This document shows positions 1 to 7,570 of a DNA stretch of 37,609 bases, one piece after another. The stretch comes from an uncultured Thermomicrobiales bacterium (lineage in GTDB: Bacteria; Chloroflexota; Chloroflexia; Thermomicrobiales; UBA6265): contig CADCWL010000055.1 in NCBI GenBank assembly GCA_902806405.1, forward strand, positions 1-37,609. The letters are read 5' to 3'. The translations under genes and the position numbers were made by a program. The notes below the pieces were generated by a model. That model saw only the letters and a list, made by a program, of their open reading frames with translations, did no database searches and had not been told where the DNA came from. Numbering within the stretch: the first letter of the stretch is position 1; each line of letters begins with the position of its first letter.

Positions 1-70
1 CGGCGAGCGCGAGGGCGGCAAGCGCCGCGACGACCAGGAGCGGTCTGACCGCGCACCCCATGCACCCCAT
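1..70 (-). CDS. Secreted or membrane protein, N-terminal fragment cut by window edge
   Basis: Only the first 23 codons lie in the window; the gene runs off the left edge. The peptide begins MGCMGCAVRPLLVVAALAAL and continues ALA, that is, a short start with one arginine followed by an alanine/leucine/valine-rich hydrophobic core, which is the shape of a Sec signal peptide or an N-terminal membrane anchor. A purine-rich GGGGGAG lies 3-9 bases upstream of the ATG at 70; an in-frame ATG at 61 is an alternative start. It lies downstream of the DUF421 gene on the same strand after 133 bases. The mature protein is not visible, so no function can be given. The signal-like composition is what is seen; the gene call is inference. 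Confidence 0.55.
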   Translation of the reverse strand, partial: MGCMGCAVRPLLVVAALAALALA

Positions 71-203
71 GGTCTCCCCCGATGCTCCTTTGCCGCGTCC
101 CCGCGAATCGCCGCGCGACCGCAACTCCGTTCGTGGTCAGGTCAGGTGGAGGGGGCAGGCGAGGATGACGCCGGCCGTCGCGCCCGGGTTCGATCCGGCG
201 GCG

Positions 204-734
204 CTACCCCGCCCGCCGCTCGGGCAGCGCCGGGGTCGGGCCGGCGACGACGACACTGATCCGGCCGTCCGCCTCCATGCAGGCCTGCTTGACCTCGGCG
301 AGCCGGTCGACGCCCTGCAGGCGGAGCTGGCTCATCAGCTCGTTCTCCGTCAGCAACTCCCGGCGCAGGTTGCGGCGGAGCAGGCGACCGTCGCGGACGA
401 GGGGCAGGGGATCGGGCCGGAGGACGCGCTCGGCGCCCGGGAAGCGGTAGCCGAGCCAATTCAGGGCGTGGCACCAGAAGACGAGGGTGGCGACGAGGAG
501 GAGGCCGTCCGGGATCGAGGTGTAGTCGTCGACCAGCGCGTTCTGGGCGGCGTCGGCGAGGAGGACGACGACGAGCAGGTCGGCGACGCCGAGGCCGCCC
601 GCCTCCCGCTTCAGGACGAGGCGGAGCAGCCCGAAGAGGGCCAGGTAGACCAGCGAGCCGCGCAGGACGATCTCGAGCAGGGGCGTGGTGGGGACCAAGA
701 TCCGGTCCCAGTCGGCGCCAACGAGCCAATCCAC
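204..734 (-). CDS. DUF421 (YetF-type) membrane protein
   Basis: A 176-residue protein with hydrophobic segments at about residues 17-37, 48-63 and 74-95, followed by a soluble C-terminal domain. This layout, and phrases such as LREL-like RRELLTENELMSQLRLQG and VKQACMEADGRISVV, match the DUF421/YetF family: three membrane helices followed by a small alpha/beta domain. The family's biochemical role is poorly known; members are linked to envelope stress and sporulation in Bacilli. The start is GTG at 734, since the first clean hydrophobic segment begins soon after; GGGAGG lies about ten bases upstream. It follows the short-chain dehydrogenase gene after 143 bases, in which a promoter-like sequence can be seen, so it may be transcribed alone. 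Confidence 0.82.
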   Translation of the reverse strand: MDWLVGADWDRILVPTTPLLEIVLRGSLVYLALFGLLRLVLKREAGGLGVADLLVVVLLADAAQNALVDDYTSIPDGLLLVATLVFWCHALNWLGYRFPGAERVLRPDPLPLVRDGRLLRRNLRRELLTENELMSQLRLQGVDRLAEVKQACMEADGRISVVVAGPTPALPERRAG

Positions 735-793
735 CGTTCAACAGCCTCCCGACGGCGGCACGAGCACGGGGGACCGGCACGGGCGGGAACGGA

Positions 794-823
794 AGGATAG
801 CAGCGATGGCTGTGTACGTACAA
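794..823 (-). promoter_or_regulatory. Candidate promoter of the DUF421 gene
   Basis: On the minus strand TTGTAC (823-818) is followed after 18 bases by TATCCT (799-794), preceded by TGC as in an extended -10 box. The -35 match overlaps a perfect ten-base palindrome TGTACGTACA at 813-822, which could instead be an operator. Matches to the sigma-70 consensus are partial (3/6 and 4/6), so this is a weak call. Confidence 0.3.
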
Positions 824-877
824 TCACTGGCGGCACGCGTCGTGGCGACGGACGCGGCACTCGGGAGGGCCAGGGGC

Positions 878-1621
878 CTACGGCCAGCTCGGCTCGGTGA
901 GGGGGGTGACGATGATCTCCTGCATCACCGACTCGGGGGGCATGCGGACGGCAAAGAGGATCGTGTTGGCGACGACGGCCGGGTCCTGGAGGCCGGCGGG
1001 GTCGGGGAGGGGGATTCCCTGCTCGACGAAGCGGTCGAAGAAGTGGGTCCGCATGCCACCGGGGATGACGGTGGTGACGCGAATGCCATCCGGCCTCCCC
1101 TCGACGCCGAGGCCGCGGCCGAAGCCGACGAGGCCGAACTTGGAGGCGTGGTAGGCGGAGGCGTTGCCCCAGGCGCGGACGGCGGCGGTCGAGGCGATGT
1201 TGACGACGTGGCCCGAACGCTGGCGGCGCATGGTGGGCAGGGCGGCCTTGGCGACGAGGAAGGGGCCGCGTAGGTTGACGGCGATCTCGCGGTCCCACTG
1301 CTCGACCGTGATCTCGTCGACCGAGAGCGTGTAGTCGACCGCGGCGCAGTTGACGACGACGTCGAGCCGCTCCCAGCGGGCGACGACCTCCGCGACGGCG
1401 GCGAAAACGGCCGCCGCGTCCCCCACGTCGCAGGCGACGGCGATCGCCTGCCCGCCCGCGGCCCCGATCTCGGCGGCGACCCGCTCCGCCGCCGCCCCGG
1501 CGACATCGAGGCAGGCGACGGCACTGCCCGCCGCGGCGAAGGCGCGGACCGTCGCCTCGCCGAGGCCGCTCCCCGCCCCCGTCACCAGCGCGACCTTGCC
1601 GCCCAGATCCCCGTCGGTCAT
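878..1621 (-). CDS. Short-chain dehydrogenase/reductase (classical SDR)
   Basis: A 247-residue NAD(P)-dependent oxidoreductase of the classical SDR family. The dinucleotide-binding motif TGAGSGLG is near residues 15-22, the NCAA (NNAG-like) motif near 90, a catalytic serine in the segment NIAS, and the catalytic pair Y157 and K161 in YHASK. The length is normal for the family. The ATG at 1621 has GGGAGGA a few bases upstream. It lies 84 bases downstream of a glycosyltransferase gene on the same strand, so it may belong to the glycan operon and act on a sugar or lipid-linked intermediate, but the substrate cannot be read from sequence. It is too short and of the wrong SDR type to be the heptose epimerase HldD. 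Confidence 0.9.
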   Translation of the reverse strand: MTDGDLGGKVALVTGAGSGLGEATVRAFAAAGSAVACLDVAGAAAERVAAEIGAAGGQAIAVACDVGDAAAVFAAVAEVVARWERLDVVVNCAAVDYTLSVDEITVEQWDREIAVNLRGPFLVAKAALPTMRRQRSGHVVNIASTAAVRAWGNASAYHASKFGLVGFGRGLGVEGRPDGIRVTTVIPGGMRTHFFDRFVEQGIPLPDPAGLQDPAVVANTILFAVRMPPESVMQEIIVTPLTEPSWP

Positions 1622-1705
1622 CTCTCGTCCTCCCTCGATCGTTCTGACGTCTCTCGATTCGGTCCCCGCTGCCGGCGCGGCGGAGTGGGGGCCCGCAAAA
1701 GGCCC

Positions 1706-3043
1706 CTACGGCCAACCCGAGTGGGCCGCGATGGCGAATCGATCGTCGGCGGGCGCGGGGACCGCCGGACGGCCGGTCGCCTCGATTTCCGGGATCGGGA
1801 GCCCGGCCAGGACCGCCGCGTAGAGCGCAGCGGTGCGCCCGGCCGTCCCGGCCCAGGTGAACTCCCGCTCGACCCTGGCGCGGGCGGCGCGGCCCATACG
1901 AGCGCATCGCGCCGGGTCGGCGAGGAACGCCCCGAGGCGCTCGGCCAGCGCGGCGGGGTCGCGGGGCGGGACGAGGGCGCCGGTCAAGCCGTCGACCACG
2001 GTGTACGGGATGCCGCCGACGGCGGCGCCGACGACGGGACGGCCGCAGGCCATCGCCTCGAGCGGGGTCAGACCGAACGGCTCGTACCAGGGGGTGGTGA
2101 CCGCGACGTCGCCGGCGCCGTACCAATAACGCAGCTCCGCCGGCTGCCGCCGACCGGCGAAGCGGACCCGGTCCGCAACGCCGAGCGACGCCGCCAACGC
2201 CCGCAGGACGCCGATCTCCGGGGTGGCGACGGGGTCCGGCGCGGCCGTCGCGCCGCCGACGACGAGCAGGAGGGGCGGCGGCGCGGTGCTGTGTCGGAGG
2301 AGCGCGACGGCGCGGACGACGTTGCCGACGTCTTTGCGAGGGAGGAGCCGGCCGACGTAGACGACGACCGGGCCGCCGCCGGCCCCCGCCAGACCAATCC
2401 GACGGCGCGCCGCGACCCGGGAGATCGGCCGGAAGGCGTCGACGTCGACGGCGGCCGGGACGAGGGCAACGCGGGACGGCGCCGCGCCGTAGCCGTCGAT
2501 CAGCTCCTCCCGCTCGCTCGGGCACTGGGCGACCAGGGCGTCGGCGGCGCGGGCGATCGCCGTCTCGACGGCGATCCGCTCCGGGGGGCTGGTGTCGGCG
2601 TCCCCCTGCTCCCGCCGCTTGGTCCGGCCGAGGGCGTGGAAGGTCTGGACGACCGGCGCGCCGAGCGCGCGGCGCAGCTCCAAAGCCACCCAGCCGGACA
2701 TCCAGAAGTGACCGTGGACCAGGTCCGGGTGGGCGCTGTCGCGGACGATGAAGGCGAGCAGGGCGTCGCGGAACGCCGGCATCAGCGGCCAGAGCGCATC
2801 CTTCGGCACCGGGTGGGGGGGGCCGGCGTCGAGGTTGACGATCCGTACCCCCGGCGCCCAGTCGACGACGGCGGGCGCGTCGGCGGCCTCGCGCCGGGTG
2901 AAGACGTCGACGGCGTGGCCGAGGTGGGCCAGGTGCCGCGCCAACTGGTCGACGGCGACGTTCTGACCGCCGGCGTCCGCCCCCCCGAGGAGGGCGGCCG
3001 GGCTGGCGTGCTCGCTGACGAGGGCGATGCGGAGACGCGCCAT
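1706..3043 (-). CDS. Family 4 glycosyltransferase (GT-B fold)
   Basis: A 445-residue GT4 enzyme that would transfer a sugar from a nucleotide sugar onto a glycan or lipid acceptor in the cytoplasm. The N-terminal half starts LRIALVSEHASP and carries the loop LLGGADAGGQN seen in sucrose-synthase/MshA-like GT4 enzymes. The C-terminal half has VVVYVGRLLPRKD at about residues 225-240 and the nucleotide-sugar E-x7-E motif EPFGLTPLE at E321-E329. The start at 3043 fits the family N-terminus although no clear Shine-Dalgarno sequence is seen. The gene follows the overlapping glycosyltransferase block after a 120-base gap. About 30 extra residues at the C-terminus, rich in Pro and Ala, look like a linker or tail. 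The donor and acceptor sugars are unknown. Confidence 0.9.
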   Translation of the reverse strand: MARLRIALVSEHASPAALLGGADAGGQNVAVDQLARHLAHLGHAVDVFTRREAADAPAVVDWAPGVRIVNLDAGPPHPVPKDALWPLMPAFRDALLAFIVRDSAHPDLVHGHFWMSGWVALELRRALGAPVVQTFHALGRTKRREQGDADTSPPERIAVETAIARAADALVAQCPSEREELIDGYGAAPSRVALVPAAVDVDAFRPISRVAARRRIGLAGAGGGPVVVYVGRLLPRKDVGNVVRAVALLRHSTAPPPLLLVVGGATAAPDPVATPEIGVLRALAASLGVADRVRFAGRRQPAELRYWYGAGDVAVTTPWYEPFGLTPLEAMACGRPVVGAAVGGIPYTVVDGLTGALVPPRDPAALAERLGAFLADPARCARMGRAARARVEREFTWAGTAGRTAALYAAVLAGLPIPEIEATGRPAVPAPADDRFAIAAHSGWP

Positions 3044-3163
3044 GCGAGCTATGAGCTCTGAACGCTGGGCGGTCGGCAGGTCACGCCGCGAGCGTGAGGG
3101 GTCAAAGCGACCATGGAAACCTCCTGGTGTCGCCGCGAGCGGGGAATGGCAGTGGTTGGTCGC

Positions 3164-4117
3164 TCATCGCTCAGAGCTCAGAACTCGCTCGAAGGCGGCG
3201 TTCCAGTCGCCGGCGAAGCGGTCGAGGCCGAAACGTTCGCGGGCGACGGCGCGGGCGTTGGCGCCGAGGGCACGGGCGTGGGTGGGGTCGGCGAGGAGGC
3301 GGCGCATGCGGTCGATCAGCCGATCGGGGTCGCAGGAGACGTAGCCGGTGACGCCGTCCTCGATCACGGTCGGCAACTCGGTGGTGGCGAGGGCGACGAC
3401 CGGCATCCCGATCGTCATCGCCTCGACCACGGCCAGGGGAAGACTGGTGTAGCGCATCGGGCTGAAGAGGAAGCGATAGGCGGCGACGCGGCGATGTAGA
3501 TCGCGGTACGGCACGTCGCCGAGGCCGCCGAACGCCTCCGTTCCCATGCCGGCGGCGTCGAGCGGGACCGCCTCGCGCGCGGCGAGGAAGAGGTCGTGGC
3601 CGGCGACCCGAGGGCGCCTCTGCATGCCGTTGGCGACGACGACGCCGCGGGGGAGATCGCCGCGGTAGGAGACGGCGGGGTCGATCGCGACCGCGTGCTC
3701 GACGACGACGGTCGGCGTCCGGCCGGTGTCCCACATCAGGCGGTTGTAGTGGGTGACGTGGACGAGGAGGGTCCGGGGGTCGTCGACGGGGTGGCGGGTG
3801 GCGACGGCGTCCGGCCGGGGGGTGTTGTGCTCGAGGTAGATCTGGGGCAGGCGGCGCTGCGCGGGGCTCAGGATCTCGGCGGCGTCCTCGATCCGGTTCT
3901 TCGGCGTCTGGTAGACGACGAGGTCGAGGTCGAGGTCGCGGACGCGCTCGGCGGGGACCTCGTGGACCCGGTCGGGGAGGTCGAAGGTGGGGCCGCGGCC
4001 CCCGTACCCCTCGGGGCGATCGGGCTTTACGGGGAGGTACCAGTCGTGGTCGATGCGGGCGAGGGCGTTGAGGTAGCTGCCGTGGATATGCCAGATCAGG
4101 ATCTTCAGACGGCGCAT
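3164..4117 (-). CDS. Short family 4-like glycosyltransferase
   Basis: A 317-residue protein beginning MRRLKILIWHIHGSYLNALA. The C-terminal half carries a GT4-type nucleotide-sugar site: FLFSPMRYTSLPLAVVEAM, then IGMPVVAL, a DGVTGY loop and a terminal helix typical of GT-B enzymes. The N-terminal acceptor domain is shorter than usual and contains QTPKNRIEDAAEI and LEHNTP, so the acceptor may be unusual. The ATG at 4117 was chosen because it lies inside the end of the preceding family-9 gene (13-base overlap), as expected for coupled translation, and because upstream residues in this frame are low-complexity Arg/Pro shadow sequence. It is the last gene of the tightly overlapping block and likely adds a sugar to the heptose-containing glycan (inference). 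Confidence 0.85.
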   Translation of the reverse strand: MRRLKILIWHIHGSYLNALARIDHDWYLPVKPDRPEGYGGRGPTFDLPDRVHEVPAERVRDLDLDLVVYQTPKNRIEDAAEILSPAQRRLPQIYLEHNTPRPDAVATRHPVDDPRTLLVHVTHYNRLMWDTGRTPTVVVEHAVAIDPAVSYRGDLPRGVVVANGMQRRPRVAGHDLFLAAREAVPLDAAGMGTEAFGGLGDVPYRDLHRRVAAYRFLFSPMRYTSLPLAVVEAMTIGMPVVALATTELPTVIEDGVTGYVSCDPDRLIDRMRRLLADPTHARALGANARAVARERFGLDRFAGDWNAAFERVLSSER

Positions 4118-5265
4118 CGGTGCTCCAAGGGGGCGGTGGCGGCGGCGCTCCGCTCCGGTCGGGGCAGGGACGCGGCGATCTCTTCGGCTCCGGGAAAACG
4201 CGGGGCGGCGTCGAGAGATGCAAGGCACGCGCCGAGCACGGGGGCGACCGGGAGGGCGGCGAGGGCGGCGGCGCGGTCGGCGGCGGGGTCGGCGAGGGCG
4301 AGGGCATCGACGACGCGGTGGCGGGCGCGGTCGAGCGGCGCCCACCGCGCGGGGCGGGAGGGGCCGAAGAGGACGACGCTCGGGGTGCCGGCGGCGGCGG
4401 CGAGGTGGGAGGCGCCGGTGTCGTTGGTGACGAGGAGGTCCAGGCGGGCGACGACGGCGGCGAAGGCGCCGAGGTCGGTGGCGCCGGCGAGGTCGAGGGC
4501 CGGGGCGCGCATCGCACCACGGACGGCGGCGGTCAGATCCCGCTCGGACGGGACGCCGGTGAGGACGACGCGGACTCCACGGCGGTCGGCGAGGGTGTCG
4601 GCGAGGTCGGCGAAGCAGGCCGGGGGCCACCGGCGGGCGGGCTCCTTGGCGCCCGGGTGGAAGCCGATCAGGGGGCCGGCTCCGGTGGCCGGCGCAAGGA
4701 GGTCGGCAGCGTGGGTGTCCTCGGCGGCGGTCCGGGGCCACTCTGGGCGGGCGTCGTCGGTTGAGGCGCCGAGGGCGGCGACGAGGCGGAGCCAGCGCCG
4801 CGTCTCGTGCTCGTCGTCGCACCAAGGGAGGATGAGGGTGAGGCGACGGTCGGACTCGGCCCCGTAGCCGAGGGTGGCGCGGGCGCCGAGGGCGACGGCA
4901 ACGCCGTTGCTGACCTGGCCGCTGCCGTGCATCTGGAGGGCGAGGTCGTAGCCGTGCGCGCGAGCGCGGGTCAGAAAGGCCTCCGTTGCCTCGGGCCGGT
5001 CCGGGACCTCCGGCAAGCCGGGGAAGCCCGGGAACGACTCGAAGCGGTCGAGGGAGGGGAGGCGGGCGACGAGGTCGGCCGCCCAGGGGAGGCCGATCAG
5101 GGTGATCTCGGCCGCGGGGAAGCGGCGGCGAAGCGCGCGCAGCGCCGGGGTGGCGCAGAGAAGGTCGCCGAGAAAGAGGGCGCGGAAGACGGCGATCCGG
5201 CGCGGCTCGCGGTCGAGCGGGAGGGCGGGGGGCGACGTCGCAACGACCGGCTCGGAGGTCGTCAT
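4105..5265 (-). CDS. Family 9 glycosyltransferase (ADP-heptosyltransferase-like) 1
   Basis: A 386-residue GT9 protein. The N-terminal domain starts RRIAVFRALFLGDLLCATPA, the family signature in which an alpha/beta strand leads into a GD(L/V)L loop. The C-terminal domain carries VTNDTGASHLAAA and VVLFGPSRPARW, the conserved TNDTGxxH motif of ADP-heptose:LPS heptosyltransferases. It uses the ATG at 5265, which overlaps the stop of the upstream gene by four bases; the open frame further upstream is Pro/Arg-rich shadow. Unlike the two following family-9 proteins it lacks the four-cysteine segment near the C-terminus. Cytoplasmic transfer of an ADP-activated heptose to a glycan is the expected reaction, given HldE and GmhA in the same operon; the acceptor is unknown. 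Confidence 0.9.
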   Translation of the reverse strand: MTTSEPVVATSPPALPLDREPRRIAVFRALFLGDLLCATPALRALRRRFPAAEITLIGLPWAADLVARLPSLDRFESFPGFPGLPEVPDRPEATEAFLTRARAHGYDLALQMHGSGQVSNGVAVALGARATLGYGAESDRRLTLILPWCDDEHETRRWLRLVAALGASTDDARPEWPRTAAEDTHAADLLAPATGAGPLIGFHPGAKEPARRWPPACFADLADTLADRRGVRVVLTGVPSERDLTAAVRGAMRAPALDLAGATDLGAFAAVVARLDLLVTNDTGASHLAAAAGTPSVVLFGPSRPARWAPLDRARHRVVDALALADPAADRAAALAALPVAPVLGACLASLDAAPRFPGAEEIAASLPRPERSAAATAPLEHRCAV

Positions 5266-6359
5266 GGCGAGGCGCTCGTGGGCACGTCGGCGCCCAGCGC
5301 ACGGCCCGCCCCGGTCGCCAGCAGCGTCTCGGCCTCGGCGACGACCTCCGCCGCGGGGATGTCGAGGCAGGGGAGGCCGATCGGGCAGTCGAAGCGGTAG
5401 CAGGGGTGGCAGGGGGTCGGGCGGCGGAGGAGGCGGGACGACGTGACCCGCGGGCGCCACTGCGCCTCGAGGTCGGTGCCGGCGTAGAGGGCGAGGACGG
5501 GGGTGCCGACGGCGTCGGCGAGGTGCATCGGCAGGGTGTTACCGCAGACGACGAGCGCGGCCCGCGCGACCAGGGCCGCGTACTCGGGGAGCGTCGTGCC
5601 GCCGACGAGCGTACCGGCCCCCGGGGCGGCGGCGACCACCTCCGCCACGGTCGCCGTCTCCCGCTCGACGCCGGTGACGAGGACGGGCCAGCCTCGGTCG
5701 ATCAGGTCGCGGGCGGCGGTGCCGGCCCGCGCCGCCGGGTAGCGCCGAGCGCGGGCGCTGGCGCCGGGGTGGAGGAGGACAAAAGGGCGATCGGGCGGGA
5801 GGCCGGCGCGGCGGAGCAGATCGGGGACGTTTCGCCGGGCCTCCTCCGTGATGGCAACGGCGAGGCGGCGGTCGACGGCGGGGAAGCCGACGCTCTCGAC
5901 GAGGCGGAGGTTGCGCTCGACCTGGTGGAGGTCGTCGGGGGCGCCGCGCAGCTCCGTCGTCAACGTCGCGCCGCCGAACTCCTTCGACTCGCCGGCGCGG
6001 AGGGGGATGCCGGCGAGGTAGCAGACGTAGGCGGGAACGTGCGGCGTCTGGCTGAAGGAGGTGAAGATGAGGGCGGCGTCGAACCCCCGGACGGCGAGGA
6101 GGTCGATCAGCTCGCGCTCCCGCCCGGGGTCGAACGGGGGCGGGTTGAGCTGCTGCCAGAGCGGGCTCCAGACCAGGACGTCGTCGACCCAGGGCAGCAG
6201 GGCCGCCGCCGCGGCGCCGCCGGGGGTCGCGAGAAGGGTGACGCGCGCCGCGGGTGAGGCCTCCTTCACCGCTCGCAGCGCCGGGCCAAGCATGACGACG
6301 TCGCCGGCGTTGTCGAGGCGGACGGCGAGGAGGTTGCGGGCGGCGAGCCAGGGGGTCAT
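5262..6359 (-). CDS. Family 9 glycosyltransferase (ADP-heptosyltransferase-like) 2, with four-cysteine motif
   Basis: A 365-residue GT9 protein starting MTPWLAARNLLAVRLDNAGD, with the typical VRLDNAGDVVMLGPA loop at about residues 12-27. The C-terminal TNxTxPMH-like motif is CGNTLPMHLADA. Near the C-terminus it has C317-x2-C320-x4-C325-x5-C331, a possible metal-binding or disulfide cluster found in some members of this family. The last 30 residues are Ala/Gly-rich and probably disordered. ATG at 6359 overlaps the upstream stop by four bases, and its own stop overlaps the next start by four, so translation is coupled on both sides. It likely adds a heptose or a related sugar, working with the two sister genes. 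Confidence 0.9.
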   Translation of the reverse strand: MTPWLAARNLLAVRLDNAGDVVMLGPALRAVKEASPAARVTLLATPGGAAAAALLPWVDDVLVWSPLWQQLNPPPFDPGRERELIDLLAVRGFDAALIFTSFSQTPHVPAYVCYLAGIPLRAGESKEFGGATLTTELRGAPDDLHQVERNLRLVESVGFPAVDRRLAVAITEEARRNVPDLLRRAGLPPDRPFVLLHPGASARARRYPAARAGTAARDLIDRGWPVLVTGVERETATVAEVVAAAPGAGTLVGGTTLPEYAALVARAALVVCGNTLPMHLADAVGTPVLALYAGTDLEAQWRPRVTSSRLLRRPTPCHPCYRFDCPIGLPCLDIPAAEVVAEAETLLATGAGRALGADVPTSASP

Positions 6360-7570
6360 CGGGGCAGCCCGCGGGACGCGGCCCTGACCAGGGTCGCCGG
6401 GCGCGGGCCGTCGGTGGTGACGGACCGGGGCAGCGCCCCGCGCCCAGCCCCGTCAACAGCGCCGGTTTCCTGCAGCAATTCGGCCGCGGCGTCAACGACC
6501 TCGTCGGGTGCGACCAGCCGCAGGCACTCGTGGCCGTAGGGGCAGACACGGCTATAGCAGACGCGGCAGGGGACGTCGCGGTTGAGGAGGCGGTGGGGAA
6601 CGCGCCAGGGACCCCACCGCTCCGGGGGGTCGGTCAGGGCGAAGAGGGCGGCGACGGGGGTCTTGACGGCCGCCGCGACGTGCATCGGACCGGTGTTGTT
6701 GGTGACGACGAGGTCGGCGGCCTCGATCAGGGCACAGAAATCGGCGAACGACAACTCCCCGGCGCAGGGTCGGGTCGCGGCGCGGGCCGCCGGGGAGAGC
6801 GCCCCGTGCAGCGCGGCGACCAGATCCCGCTCGCCGGCGACGCCGGTGAGGACGACCCGAGCGCCGAGGCGCGCGACCAAGCCCTCGACGACGTGGGCGT
6901 ACCCCTGCCAGGGGTAGGTCCGGGCGGGCATGGTGCAGCCGGGGTGGAGGACCACGAGGGGTCCGCCGGGGTACCCGTCGCGGGTCTCGCCGCCCGCCAA
7001 CCAGGCCCGCGCTCGGTCCCGCGCGTCGCCGGGGACGCGCAGGACCAGATCGATCTCGTCGGTGGCAAGGCCGACGGCGCCGACCAGGTCGAGGCCGCGC
7101 TCGACCTCGTGCATCGGCCGCTCGGGGTGGCGGTGGCGGGTCGTCAGCAGGGAGCCCGGACCGTCGACGGAGGCGGCGAGACGGAGCGGGATATCGGCCA
7201 GGTAGCAGAGGTAGGCGGCCGGGAGCGGGCTCTGGCGGAAGGAGGTGAAGACGATCGCGCCGTCGAAGCGGCCGGCGCGGACCGCCTCGATCGCCCGGCG
7301 CTCGCGGTCGCTGTCGTGGGGTAGCTCCTGCCAGGGGTCGACCCACGGCGCCCGGTGGACGATGACGTCGTCGACGTCGGGGTTGAGGCGGGCGGCCTGC
7401 GCGCCGACGGGGCCGGCGAGGAGGGTGATCCGGGCGCGGGGCAAGGAGGCGCGGACGGCGTGGATCGCCGGGGTCGTCACCAGCACGTCGCCGAGGTTGT
7501 CGAGGCGGACGACGAGGACGCGACGGGCCGACCGCCACCGCTCGTCGATGCCGGTTGGGGAAACGCTCAC
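6356..7570 (-). CDS. Family 9 glycosyltransferase (ADP-heptosyltransferase-like) 3, with four-cysteine motif
   Basis: A 404-residue GT9 protein. RRVLVVRLDNLGDVLVTTPA near residues 16-36 is the family N-terminal signature, and VVTNNTGPMHVAAA the C-terminal one. It shares with its downstream neighbour the segment C335-x2-C338-x4-C343-x5-C349, followed by an extra tail of roughly 55 residues. The ATG at 7570 overlaps the end of hldE by four bases. It is clearly paralogous to the next gene, which suggests local duplication followed by divergence into sequential transferases. Reaction expected: transfer of heptose from the ADP-heptose made by the upstream enzymes; the acceptor is not known. Confidence 0.91.
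   Translation of the reverse strand: MSVSPTGIDERWRSARRVLVVRLDNLGDVLVTTPAIHAVRASLPRARITLLAGPVGAQAARLNPDVDDVIVHRAPWVDPWQELPHDSDRERRAIEAVRAGRFDGAIVFTSFRQSPLPAAYLCYLADIPLRLAASVDGPGSLLTTRHRHPERPMHEVERGLDLVGAVGLATDEIDLVLRVPGDARDRARAWLAGGETRDGYPGGPLVVLHPGCTMPARTYPWQGYAHVVEGLVARLGARVVLTGVAGERDLVAALHGALSPAARAATRPCAGELSFADFCALIEAADLVVTNNTGPMHVAAAVKTPVAALFALTDPPERWGPWRVPHRLLNRDVPCRVCYSRVCPYGHECLRLVAPDEVVDAAAELLQETGAVDGAGRGALPRSVTTDGPRPATLVRAASRGLPR

Noticed and set aside
189-199. GGGTTCGATCC, like a tRNA T-arm
   Set aside because: The flanking bases do not form the five-pair T stem and no acceptor, D or anticodon arm can be built around it.
60-800. A plus-strand open frame of 246 codons
   Set aside because: It is antisense to the DUF421 gene and has the acidic/Gly-rich composition typical of such shadows.
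878-1621. The SDR gene as the missing heptose epimerase HldD
   Set aside because: HldD is an extended SDR of over 300 residues; this protein is a 247-residue classical SDR with a YxxxK at 157-161.
738-2525. A 595-codon minus-strand open frame
   Set aside because: It is a different frame over the SDR and the GT4 gene, made mostly of Arg, Gly and Pro; the two overlapped genes have clear motifs.
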